This document shows positions 51,930 through 60,621 of a stretch of DNA of 64,000 nt, one piece after another. The position numbers and the translations under genes are program-made. The stretch's first letter is position 1; each line of letters begins with the position of its first letter. The stretch comes from SLNP01 sp964568875 (lineage in GTDB: Bacteria > Bacteroidota > Bacteroidia > Bacteroidales > VadinHA17). Below the pieces are notes generated by a model. That model was not told the origin of the DNA. It was given only the letters and a program-made list of their open reading frames with translations, and did no database searches. The DNA lies in NCBI GenBank assembly GCA_964568875.1, contig CAZMSH010000006.1, forward strand, positions 1 through 64,000, read 5' to 3'.

Positions 51930-53477
51930 TCAAAGTTCAGGACGGGGTACCGGGGGTGGTTTTCTGTGTTTTGTGGCCTGCTCGTAGGAATAGGTCAGCT
52001 TAATAAGCGTTGGTTCGTCATACATCCTCCCAAGAAACTGAATGCCTGCCGGCAGGTTTCCCTCTGTAAACCCCATCGGAACCGTAAATGCCGGCTGCCC
52101 GGTATGCGGGGCTATTACCTGGCTGTTGTCTCCACGGTATTCCTCTTCGTAGTGCTCAATTCTGGCAGGCCGGTTATTCCATGACGGATAGACGATGGCG
52201 TCTAATTGGAGGCTGTCCATCACACTTTCAATTGCTTCCCGGAAAGCAACTCTCAGTGGGTCAGTATATGCATCAAGACAATTATATTCACCGCCCTCTA
52301 CTGCATTGCTTCGGGCAAACATCTGCAGCCTGTTATTGATATAATCACTGCTTGCTCCTACCCTTATGATATCATCTATGGTCTGCATGGTGTCGCGTCT
52401 GACGTATTCCGCCAGAAATGCCTCCACATCTTCACGGAATACAGCACACCACTGGTTCTGTCTCAGCTTTTTAATGCCGGGTATTTCAACAGGGTCAACC
52501 AGCTCTGCACCAAGTACCTCCATGTCATGCAGCGCCTGCTCAAACAATGCTTTTACCTCAGCATCGGGACTGTTTTCGCTCAATGTCCTCAGTACCCCTA
52601 TCCGGGCTCCTTTAAGACCATCGGCCTGCAGGAACTGAGTATAAGAATCAGGTATCTTTCCTTCTGAATATAGGGTAACAGGGTCATCCGCATCATAGCC
52701 TGCAATTATTTCGAGAGTACGTGTTGCATCTTCTACTGTCCTGCACATCGGTCCGGCTACATCATTTCGCAGATATAAAGGCACTATTGCACTACGGCTG
52801 ACAAGTCCGAGTGTAGTGCGGAATCCCACCAGAGAGCAATGCGAAGAGGGTCCCCTGATTGAGTTGCCGGTATCGGTTCCCAGTCCGATTACGCCCAGAT
52901 TTGCAGCTATAGAAGCCGCGGTTCCACCACTTGAACCAGCCGGAACATAATCGGTATTGTAAGGGTTACGGGTTATTCCTGCGGTTGAACTTTCGGTATG
53001 CATCGGACTGAATGCCCACTCAGCCATATTCGATTTTGCTATTATTATGGCACCGGCGTCGAGCAGTTTTTTTACAATAAATGCATCTTCATCAGGAATA
53101 TAGTCATGCAGTGCGAGTGATCCGGCCGTTGTAGGCATTCCTTTGGTGTTTATATTGTCCTTGACAATAAGAGGGATGCCGTGCAGGGGACGCAGTACGC
53201 CTGTTTTGCGGAATTCCCTGTCTAGTTCTTTTGCACGGCGCCGGGCATCTGAATTGATCACTGTCAGTGCATTGGTTTCAGGGTTATGCTTTTCTATTTC
53301 GGCAAGGTATGCCGTTACCAGGTCATAACTGGTAAAGAGTCCTTTTGAATAGGCGTCATGGATTTCAGCAATTGTAAGCTCCGAAAGAGCTTCATGGTCG
53401 GGTTGCCGGGGTGATTGGCAGCCTGAAGCGGCCAGCAGAATCAACACCGCTGCGATTAGAGGAAAATTTCTGTTCAT
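51930..53477 (-). CDS. Amidase-signature lipoprotein
   Basis: 515 residues. Lipobox LAASGC (Cys20). Amidase signature Ser-cisSer-Lys triad: Lys106 in GIPLIVKDNI, cis-Ser183 in PAGSSGGTAASIA, nucleophile Ser206 in GTDTGNSIRGPSSHC (the usual GGS is GNS). The C-terminal part with TVPMGFTEGNLPAGIQFLGR is standard. It resembles peptide or acylamide amidases exported to the envelope. Last residues VPRPEL are proline-rich. Confidence 0.9.
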   Translation of the reverse strand: MNRNFPLIAAVLILLAASGCQSPRQPDHEALSELTIAEIHDAYSKGLFTSYDLVTAYLAEIEKHNPETNALTVINSDARRRAKELDREFRKTGVLRPLHGIPLIVKDNINTKGMPTTAGSLALHDYIPDEDAFIVKKLLDAGAIIIAKSNMAEWAFSPMHTESSTAGITRNPYNTDYVPAGSSGGTAASIAANLGVIGLGTDTGNSIRGPSSHCSLVGFRTTLGLVSRSAIVPLYLRNDVAGPMCRTVEDATRTLEIIAGYDADDPVTLYSEGKIPDSYTQFLQADGLKGARIGVLRTLSENSPDAEVKALFEQALHDMEVLGAELVDPVEIPGIKKLRQNQWCAVFREDVEAFLAEYVRRDTMQTIDDIIRVGASSDYINNRLQMFARSNAVEGGEYNCLDAYTDPLRVAFREAIESVMDSLQLDAIVYPSWNNRPARIEHYEEEYRGDNSQVIAPHTGQPAFTVPMGFTEGNLPAGIQFLGRMYDEPTLIKLTYSYEQATKHRKPPPVPRPEL

Positions 53478-53526
53478 ATTCCTGAATATGATTTATTTAC
53501 TAAAGACAAATATATACAAAAAGAAA

Positions 53527-53556
53527 AGAAGGCCGACTTTTCAGGTACGGCCTTCT
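53527..53556 (-). terminator. intrinsic terminator of the first two-domain fasciclin gene
   Basis: AGAAGGCCG, 12-nt loop, CGGCCTTCT, with TTTTCTTTTTG following on the minus strand. A homologous hairpin follows the paralogous gene at 55659-55692. Confidence 0.8.
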
Positions 53557-53595
53557 GGTGAATATAACGGATGCCTGCGGCTTATAGCTGAAGCA

Positions 53596-54603
53596 TTACT
53601 TAGAGAGATCGGGAAGTATAACCCTATCAATGACATGAACAACACCATTGGTTGCCTGAACGTTGAGGAGTCCGGGCACCAGCGAAGCTTCGCGTCCGTT
53701 GGCATCGGTTATACCAAGAGTCTCAAGAGAGAGCTCAAAAGTTCCGTTAAGAGTTGTTACTGATCCGCTTGAAAGATCACTCGAAAATGCTCTTCCATCA
53801 ACAACATGATAGAGGAGTACCTTGGTGAGCAGATCTACAGGTATGTCATCCAGGCTGGCAAAACCTTGCTCTCCAAGCAGAGCAATGAAAGCTGCATTAG
53901 ACGGAGCAAATACTGTGAAGGGACCACCGCTTGCAAGTACATCTGTAAGACCAGCTTTAATGACAGCCTGAACAAGTATTGAAAACTCCGGATCAAGACT
54001 TAAAGCAAGTTCAACCAGGTTGAGCGTGGGAGGAAACAACACCTTGTCGATTACGTGTATGACGCCATTGCGGGCTTTAATGTCAGCAATGAAGATATTG
54101 GCATCATTGATTGAAGGATTAAGGGCGTTGATCTCTACAAATGAACCACCGGCTGTTTCAAAGAAGCCGTTAGTCAGCTGATTGCTGTAAATCATTCCGT
54201 TGAATACGTGATACAAAAGTATTTCCTGCAGGTTGGGAACCGAGGCAATATTTTTCGGAGTAAGACCCAGTTGTGCGAAAGCAACATCTGTCGGAGCAAA
54301 TATTGTCATCTGATTTCTTGACACTAAACCAGCCAGACCAGCGCGGGCCAGAGCAGAGTTAAGAGTACCGAAAGTTGGATTGGCTTTCGGATCGAACTTT
54401 GAAGGATCTTCCTCAATATTGAAATAATCCGGCTCTCCAAAAGAAGCAAGAACCTGAACAATATCATCAGCTGTTTCCAATTCGGGACCATCAGGACGAA
54501 TATCCTCTTTTGAACAAGAAGCAGCAAAAACTGCAAAGGCGGATACCAGGGCAATCTGGAGAATCCGTGTGCGACCAATATTCTTTAATGTTTCTGTTTT
54601 CAT
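53596..54603 (-). CDS. Two-domain fasciclin lipoprotein, copy 1
   Basis: 335 residues from the ATG at 54603. Lipobox VFAASC. Two FAS1 domains: first with MTIFAPTDVAFAQLGL and VIHVIDKVLFPP, second with FTVFAPSNAAFIALLG and VVHVIDRVILPDLSK. The start MKTETLKNIGRTRILQIALVS parallels that of the copy at 55729. Probably a surface adhesion or matrix protein. The two copies flank a TonB gene. Confidence 0.9.
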   Translation of the reverse strand: MKTETLKNIGRTRILQIALVSAFAVFAASCSKEDIRPDGPELETADDIVQVLASFGEPDYFNIEEDPSKFDPKANPTFGTLNSALARAGLAGLVSRNQMTIFAPTDVAFAQLGLTPKNIASVPNLQEILLYHVFNGMIYSNQLTNGFFETAGGSFVEINALNPSINDANIFIADIKARNGVIHVIDKVLFPPTLNLVELALSLDPEFSILVQAVIKAGLTDVLASGGPFTVFAPSNAAFIALLGEQGFASLDDIPVDLLTKVLLYHVVDGRAFSSDLSSGSVTTLNGTFELSLETLGITDANGREASLVPGLLNVQATNGVVHVIDRVILPDLSK

Positions 54604-54856
54604 GGTTATCATTTTTTGTTGTTGTTATTAATTCATGTCAAACAATAAACATAAAAGATACCGTTTTTGTTCATATTTATGCTACATTTATTATTCATTT
54701 ATTTTTATCTGCCTCTTTTTCTGTTTTTTAGAAACGTGCATAAAATTATCCTTGCCACCTTTATTCTAACTGCTATTTTTTTGCCTTACCAGAACCGGTT
54801 ATTTAATTTCAGCATCTTTACGGGCTGCTTACTCTCTTAAAACTACAATAAGCCCT

Positions 54857-55546
54857 TTACTGCAGTCTGAAGGATATTGGTAAGAAGAACCTGACCCTTA
54901 CCGGCCTGGCATTATGCCTTCCGGGAGTCCAGGCAGGTGACGAAGAGACAACCCTCAGTGCTTCTTCATCGAGATAGTGGTCCACTCCTTTAATGACCTT
55001 GACGTTTGATACTGATCCATCAGGTTCTATCATGAAACCTATGACAACACGGCCCTGTATTCCGTTCTGTTTTGGTATCTCAGGATACCTGATCCTTTCG
55101 TTTACCCACTGATTAAACTTATTCAGGTCACCTCCCCTGAATTCAGGCATCTCTTCAACAGATACAAAATGATCAGGTTCCAGGGGTGTTGTGTCGCGCG
55201 GAACCGGGTTATAGATGAAAATAGAAAGATCAGGAAGATTTCCCGGGTCGCCTGAGAAGAGATCAAAAACATTTGTAGCCAGAGATGAGTCATCAATTAT
55301 GTTAATAAGCTCTGCAAATACCGGCATCTGTATCGGTTCCGGCTCAGGCTCCTTTTCTATTGTCTGCGGAATCTCTTCAACATCAAATGATTCCCATCCA
55401 GAATTCAGGAAAGGATTATCTTTCAATTCATTTGTTGACCATTCAAATGCTATAAGTACAAAGCTCAGCACTATAGCTGTTCCCAATAGGAAGAAAGTAC
55501 TCTTCTGCTTTTCCATATTGGCCTGCGGGGTTTTCTTGATTGTCAT
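54857..55546 (-). CDS. Energy transducer TonB
   Basis: 229 residues. Single N-terminal membrane helix (FFLLGTAIVLSFVLIAFEW, about 18-36), a short EKEPEPEPIQMP acidic-proline linker, then the TonB C-terminal domain: FVSVEEMPEFRGGDLNKFNQ, IRYPEIPKQNGIQGRVVIGF and SSPAWTPGRHNARPVRVRFF. It links ExbBD energy to outer-membrane receptors; no ExbBD genes are near. It sits alone between two fasciclin genes transcribed the same way. Confidence 0.9.
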   Translation of the reverse strand: MTIKKTPQANMEKQKSTFFLLGTAIVLSFVLIAFEWSTNELKDNPFLNSGWESFDVEEIPQTIEKEPEPEPIQMPVFAELINIIDDSSLATNVFDLFSGDPGNLPDLSIFIYNPVPRDTTPLEPDHFVSVEEMPEFRGGDLNKFNQWVNERIRYPEIPKQNGIQGRVVIGFMIEPDGSVSNVKVIKGVDHYLDEEALRVVSSSPAWTPGRHNARPVRVRFFLPISFRLQ

Positions 55547-55658
55547 GATTTTCAGGTTTTAGTTAAAAACAAGGTTGTTTTAACTTTTTTTAACAAACAT
55601 CATACCAGTTTAATCCGCACCAGGTCGGAAAAGAAATATTAAGCCTTGTTCCAAAAAG

Positions 55659-55692
55659 AAAGAAGGCCGGACTGATTAAGTCGGCCTTCTTT
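55659..55692 (-). terminator. intrinsic terminator of the second fasciclin gene
   Basis: AAAGAAGGCCG, 12-nt loop, CGGCCTTCTTT; on the minus strand the stem is followed by a T-rich stretch. Same stem as 53527-53556, so terminator and gene were duplicated together. Confidence 0.8.
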
Positions 55693-55728
55693 GAACATAA
55701 CAAATGCCAGCGGCTTATACCTGAAGCA

Positions 55729-56733
55729 TTATTTTGAGAGATCGGGAAGTATTACCCTGTTGATAACATGTACGACACCGTTTGATGCCTGAACGTTTAG
55801 CAGACCGGGCAACAATGAAGCCTCACGACCATTGGCGTCTGTTATAGTGAGAGTCTCAAGAGAGAGATCGAATGTACCGTTGAGAGTTTCTACCTGACCG
55901 CTTGAAAGATCACTCGAGAAAGCATAACCTCCTACTACATGGTAGAGAAGCACATTAGTCAGCAAATCTACAGGAATAGCATCCAGGCTCGCGAAGCCTA
56001 ACTCATCCAGGAGAGCAACGAAAGCTTCATTAGTCGGAGCAAACACAGTAAACGGACCTTCATTTGCAAGCACATCGGTCAAACCAGCCTTAATAACAGC
56101 CTGCACCAGTATTGAGAATTCAGGATCGAAGCTTAAAGCCAGCTGAACCAGGTTCATTGAAGGCGGGAACATTACCTTATCAATTATGTGAATCACACCA
56201 TTACGAGCCTGTATGTCAGTGCTTATAATATCTGATTCATTCACTTTCGGACCATCAGCCAGAGTAATTTCAACATATGATCCGCCAACTGTCGGAAACC
56301 ATGCCTCACTTAGCTGATTACTGAAAACCTTACCATTAATAACATGGTAAAGAAGAATCTCCTGAAGGTTGGGAACCGAAGCAATATTTGCGGGACTCAG
56401 ACCCAACTCAGCAAAAGCAGCATCTGTCGGTGCAAAAATTGTAAGCTGATTTCTTGCAACAACGCTAGCCAGACCACTACGGCCCAGTGCAGCATTAAGA
56501 GTACTGAAAGTAGGCTTCAAACCCTTGTTTCCCTTAACCTCTTCACCATCAAAGAAATCAGGTTCTCCATAAGACTCAAGAATGTCAATAATAGTACCTT
56601 CATTCTCTACTACTGAAATATCAGGAGCAATATCATCCTTTGAACAGGATGCCAAAGAAACCACGAGAGCAGATACCAAAGCAATCTGGAAAATTCGTGT
56701 TCTGCCTAGATTTTTAACTATCTCTTTTTTCAT
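55729..56733 (-). CDS. Two-domain fasciclin lipoprotein, copy 2
   Basis: 334 residues, collinear with 53596-54603. Lipobox VVSLASC. FAS1 domain 1: LTIFAPTDAAFAELGL and VIHIIDKVMFPP; domain 2: FTVFAPTNEAFVALLD and VVHVINRVILPDLSK. Upstream leaders of both copies share GAACAAAAAC and TTTATGTTTATTG, so promoters are conserved too. The copies diverge most in residues 35-60 and 150-165. Confidence 0.9.
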   Translation of the reverse strand: MKKEIVKNLGRTRIFQIALVSALVVSLASCSKDDIAPDISVVENEGTIIDILESYGEPDFFDGEEVKGNKGLKPTFSTLNAALGRSGLASVVARNQLTIFAPTDAAFAELGLSPANIASVPNLQEILLYHVINGKVFSNQLSEAWFPTVGGSYVEITLADGPKVNESDIISTDIQARNGVIHIIDKVMFPPSMNLVQLALSFDPEFSILVQAVIKAGLTDVLANEGPFTVFAPTNEAFVALLDELGFASLDAIPVDLLTNVLLYHVVGGYAFSSDLSSGQVETLNGTFDLSLETLTITDANGREASLLPGLLNVQASNGVVHVINRVILPDLSK

Positions 56734-57074
56734 TTTAATGTATTTTTAAGTTAGTATTTTTGTCATGTCATTCAATAAACATAAACGATCCGGTTTTTGT
56801 TCATATTTTATCTATTTATTTTATTCATTTATTTGTTATAGTCTCATTATCTGTGTTTTGTAAGAAATATATTTTTTGGATAAAATTTGAATAGTACTAT
56901 GCAACTGGCAGAGATAATACCTGTTTTCTACTCATAAAAGACCCTGTTTACAGCTTAAAGAGCTAAGAAAAGAGTCATAGCAGTATGCGTGAGTGATGAG
57001 AAGGGGTAAAATGGATTAGCCGGCTCCCTGATCGGTTACCGGCTATTCAAAAATCTCTTCGTGGACACTCTTTT
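56734..57074. other. gap between fasciclin and symporter genes
   Basis: 341 bp. The first ~80 bp is the leader shared with the other fasciclin gene. TAGCCGG (57017-57023) and CCGGCTA (57039-57045) form a 7-bp hairpin with a 15-nt loop, a possible terminator for the minus-strand symporter gene, with a weak T-run. No gene is visible. Confidence 0.4.
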
Positions 57075-57959
57075 CTATCTCAGCACCAGCTCTCTTCCTT
57101 TGAACCTGAGATTCATCCATGCAATAATTACCCCTGCGGTTGCAAACATGATCAGACTGTATATGGCCGGAGAGATTGTCATGGTAGGATTGTGCAACAG
57201 GGTTGCGGCAATGGCAATTCCCAGAGTGCCGTTCTGAATCCCCGACTCAATCGATATTGTTATACTCTGGTCTATTCTCAGCCTGAAGAGTCTGGCTGAA
57301 AAATAGCCCACCAGCAACATAGCCAGGTTCAGCGAAAGAGCCACCGGTCCGGCCTGCTGAAAAAAGTTAACGAAGTTTTCCTTATCTGCGAGGATTGCTG
57401 CAAGGATTATCACAAAAAGCAACACGCCCGATGCAATCTTAACCGGTTTGCTCATTTTCTCTGCAAACGACTGTGCTTTGGCCCGGATGAACATTCCGAT
57501 TGTTACCGGAACAAGTGTTATTATTATAACGCTTATCATTGTCTTCAATACCGGGAGTGGGACATATTCACCAACCTCGAGGAAGTGGGAAAGAGAAAAG
57601 TTGACTATCAGGGGTATGGTTATAACCACTATCAGGCTTGAGATGGCCGTAAGGGTAATTGATAGAGCCGTGTCTCCCCGTGATATGTGTGTGATCAGAT
57701 TCGAGGTCGGTCCACCCGGGCATGCAGCCAGTATCATAATACCTACCGCCAGCTCTGGTGTGCGCATCGGTATCAGCATCAGAAGACCGAATCCGACCAG
57801 GGGTAGGATAATAATCTGGTTTATTATTCCGATAGCTGCTGCTTTGGGATAAACAGCCACTCTCCTGAAGTCAGCAGGAGTAAGCGACAATCCCATTCCC
57901 AGCATAATAATACCAAGCGAGATTGGAAGCATAAGATCTGTAAGGAAGTTGGTTTCCAT
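57075..57959 (-). CDS. Bile acid:sodium symporter (BASS) family protein
   Basis: 294 residues with about nine membrane helices. Family features: LGIIMLGMGLSLTPADFRRV at the start, ILAACPGGPTSNLITHISRGD (the P-G-G-x-x-S-N crossing motif) and SIESGIQNGTLGIAIAATLL. BASS proteins move organic anions with sodium; the real substrate in Bacteroidota is often not a bile acid. Single gene. Confidence 0.9.
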   Translation of the reverse strand: METNFLTDLMLPISLGIIMLGMGLSLTPADFRRVAVYPKAAAIGIINQIIILPLVGFGLLMLIPMRTPELAVGIMILAACPGGPTSNLITHISRGDTALSITLTAISSLIVVITIPLIVNFSLSHFLEVGEYVPLPVLKTMISVIIITLVPVTIGMFIRAKAQSFAEKMSKPVKIASGVLLFVIILAAILADKENFVNFFQQAGPVALSLNLAMLLVGYFSARLFRLRIDQSITISIESGIQNGTLGIAIAATLLHNPTMTISPAIYSLIMFATAGVIIAWMNLRFKGRELVLR

Positions 57960-58134
57960 AGTCGTGTGGTTTTTTGTTTCAGGTTAACACGTGAATGGTT
58001 CTTCAGTCATTGGTTGACAGGCAAATATAAACTAATATTGGAAATCCGCAATCCCTGCCTATTATAACATACCGGCCCCCGGACCGGTTCTGTTGACAGA
58101 CAGACAGAAATTAGGATTGACCGTTTATTATCAG

Positions 58135-58142
58135 TATCTTTG
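58135..58142 (+). promoter_or_regulatory. -7 box of the cold-shock gene
   Basis: TATCTTTG, a full TAnnTTTG match, 38 bp before the ATG at 58181. A TTG at 58117-58119 is 15 bp upstream. Confidence 0.5.
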
Positions 58143-58180
58143 CCCGAAATCTGAGTAATAATCAAACCGGGACAAAATAT

Positions 58181-58633
58181 ATGGGAAGATCACAGGAGTC
58201 ATTCAACAAGAAGGAAGTAAGGAACAAAAAGGCCAAAAAGAGGAAAGAGAAAGAAGAGAAGAGACTTGCAAAAAAAGAACAGGGAAAGAACTCCTTCGAA
58301 GATATGATTGCCTATGTTGACGAATTTGGAAACATTACAGATACCCCACCCGATCCCACCAGAAAAAAATCAACCATAAATCCCGATGATATTGTACTGG
58401 GAGCGACAGCCCGGGAACCGGGGCCGGAAAATGACAGGGAAAGAACAGGCATTGTTTCCCACTATAATGATTCCAAGGGTTACGGTTTTATCAGGGACCT
58501 TATAACAGGAGAAAGCGTTTTCGTACATGCAAACAACTTGTCGGAGCCAATTGCAGAAGGCAACAAGGTTTCATTCGAGATTGGTGCGGGACAGAAGGGC
58601 CCGGCTGCCAATAATGTAAAGATTATCAAATAA
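58181..58633 (+). CDS. Cold-shock domain protein with basic N-terminal extension
   Basis: 150 residues. Residues 8-40 are a Lys/Arg/Glu-rich helix (KKEVRNKKAKKRKEKEEKRL), then a linker, then a cold-shock domain at 85-150 with GIVSHYNDSKGYGFIRDL (RNP1) and SVFVHANNL (RNP2). The layout is the common Bacteroidota long CspA-like form that binds single-stranded RNA/DNA. Confidence 0.9.
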   Translation: MGRSQESFNKKEVRNKKAKKRKEKEEKRLAKKEQGKNSFEDMIAYVDEFGNITDTPPDPTRKKSTINPDDIVLGATAREPGPENDRERTGIVSHYNDSKGYGFIRDLITGESVFVHANNLSEPIAEGNKVSFEIGAGQKGPAANNVKIIK

Positions 58634-58663
58634 GCTCAGATCACAGGTATCAGAGCTACTGAT

Positions 58664-58804
58664 CCCTGAACCAGGCAAACCGGGCTCACTCACGATACCC
58701 GAACCGAGACCGGCCTGACGGTCGAGCTCGCGACCGAATGGGAGCATACCCGATACCCGATACCTGGCACCCCACACCCGGTACCCGACACCCGATACCC
58801 CAAA
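58664..58804. repeat. inverted GCTCCC...CGAGC element and CCGATACC array
   Basis: 58694-58746 is the reverse complement of the element at 34778-34834 (palindromic core GGTCGAGCTCGCGACC here). 58747-58802 is a degenerate tandem array of ACCCGATACCCGATACC units leading into the end of the AbgT gene. Confidence 0.6.
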
Positions 58805-60349
58805 TTACATATACAGCGGTCCGTCAGGGCCAAGAGGAATACCCAGTATCATCCAGATTACCAATAACAGTATCCACCCGACCGTAAGCACAACAGTATA
58901 AGGCAGCATTGTTGAGATGATGGTTCCTATTCCGTATTTTTCATCATACTTCTGGGCGAATGTAACAATAAGAGCAAAATAGCTCATCATGGGAGTAATA
59001 AGATTTGTCACCGAATCGCCGATACGGAAGGCAGCCTGTGTTAAGCCGGGATGGTATGGCGGATCGATAAGCATGAGCATGGGAATAAACACCGGAGCCA
59101 TGATTGCCCATTTAGCAGAAGCACTTCCCATGAACATGTTTATGAATGCCGACAGAAGCACAAATGCTACTATAAGGGTTATGCCTGTAAGTCCTATTGC
59201 CTGCAATCCGTGAGCACCTTTTATTGCAAAGATGATGCCCAGATTGCTGTAGTTGAAAAAGTATACAAACTGTGCAGCAAAGAACACCAGCACGATATAT
59301 CCTCCCATACCGCTCATCGACTGACCTATATATTTGGCCACATGTTTGTCATTCTTTATTGTCCCTACGATAATGCCATATACGAGACCAGGGATAAAGA
59401 ACATCAACAGTATTCCGATGATTATACCGTTAAAGAACGGAGAGTGCAGTACCGAGCCGGTATCAGGATCACGGAAAATACCATTCTGTGGTATCACGGT
59501 AAAGGCCAGAGCAGCCACTGTAACCAGAAGAGCTACACCTGCCCAGCGGAGTCCCTTTTTTTCCTCTGCAGTCAACTGCACTATTGGAAGTCGTTCAGCC
59601 GAACCTCCATATTTACCCAGACGGGGCTCTACGATTCTTTCTGTTACCCATGTACCTGCCAGGACTACCACAAATCCTGACACAAACATAAAATAGTAGT
59701 TAACTGCAGGATTTACAACAATTTCAGGATCTATCATCTGTGCCGCCGACTGTGAAATACCCGCCAGTATCGGGTCGATGGAGCCAATAAAAAAATTAGC
59801 CCCGAAACCACCGCTGACACCACAGAATGCAGCAGCCAGTCCCGCCATCGGATGGCGTCCCAGGGCATGGAAGATCATTGCACCGAGCGGGATAAGGATC
59901 ACATATCCGGCCTCAGAGGCAAGGTGAGAAAGAATACCGGCCATCACTATTGCACCTGTCACCAGCCTGGGCGGAGCGCTAAGCACCAGCGACCTTATCA
60001 TGGTGGTAAAGAGGCCTGAACCCTCTGCAACTCCTATTCCTACCATAACAACAAGTACATAACCCAGTGGCGGGAACTTTAGAAAGTTATTGATCAGATT
60101 TGTGTACATCCAGCGTATCCCGTCACCACTAAGCAGGTTTTTTGCAACGATTATTGTACCGTCGACAGGGTGTTCGGCCTGGGCTCCCAGAGCATGCCCT
60201 ATCCATGACATAACAACAACGAATAGTGCCAGAAGCGCAAACAGCGTTGCAGGATGAGGCAGCTTATTGCCTATTATCTCAACATAATCAAGCGAACGTG
60301 CAAATATTTTCCCTGATTTTGTACGTATCCAACTAAAGAACCTTTTCAT
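58805..60349 (-). CDS. AbgT-family transporter
   Basis: 514 residues, about 12 membrane segments. The N-terminus NKLPHPATLFALLALFVVV and GVSGGFGANFFIGSIDPILA, plus FMGSASAKWAIMAPVFIPML and the end VTNLITPMMSYFALIVTFAQ, are AbgT signatures. Known members import p-aminobenzoyl-glutamate (folate breakdown product) or export sulfonamides. Both roles are possible. Single gene. Confidence 0.93.
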   Translation of the reverse strand: MKRFFSWIRTKSGKIFARSLDYVEIIGNKLPHPATLFALLALFVVVMSWIGHALGAQAEHPVDGTIIVAKNLLSGDGIRWMYTNLINNFLKFPPLGYVLVVMVGIGVAEGSGLFTTMIRSLVLSAPPRLVTGAIVMAGILSHLASEAGYVILIPLGAMIFHALGRHPMAGLAAAFCGVSGGFGANFFIGSIDPILAGISQSAAQMIDPEIVVNPAVNYYFMFVSGFVVVLAGTWVTERIVEPRLGKYGGSAERLPIVQLTAEEKKGLRWAGVALLVTVAALAFTVIPQNGIFRDPDTGSVLHSPFFNGIIIGILLMFFIPGLVYGIIVGTIKNDKHVAKYIGQSMSGMGGYIVLVFFAAQFVYFFNYSNLGIIFAIKGAHGLQAIGLTGITLIVAFVLLSAFINMFMGSASAKWAIMAPVFIPMLMLIDPPYHPGLTQAAFRIGDSVTNLITPMMSYFALIVTFAQKYDEKYGIGTIISTMLPYTVVLTVGWILLLVIWMILGIPLGPDGPLYM

Positions 60350-60554
60350 ATTTATCTAGCTTTTCTGTTTCTTCTTTGCCATGTCCGCCACTTTTATGAA
60401 AGAGATGACGGTAAGCGGCAAAGATAGAATTATCTGTCAAACAGGAAAGCCCAACTATCAACATGCTACAGAACTAATAGCCATTCTGCCAAAAAGATAA
60501 AGTTAATATTTTGTTAAACGACTGAGTAAAAACAGATATCATATATTAATAATC

Positions 60555-60589
60555 TATCTTTGTGTCCTGATTTCAGGACAGCTGTCCTG
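60555..60589 (+). promoter_or_regulatory. promoter -7 box with 16-bp palindrome
   Basis: TATCTTTG at 60555-60562 is followed by GTCCTG-ATTT-CAGGAC (60564-60579), which overlaps the perfect palindrome CAGGACAGCTGTCCTG (60574-60589). The palindromes start where transcription should begin, fitting a repressor operator or a leader hairpin. Confidence 0.5.
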
Positions 60590-60621
60590 TAAGGAAAACC
60601 TGATACAACTAAAAACATCCG

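Noticed and set aside
51773..52184. plus-strand frames upstream of and over the amidase end
   Set aside because: Overlap the amidase coding sequence and a repeat element; no recognisable protein.
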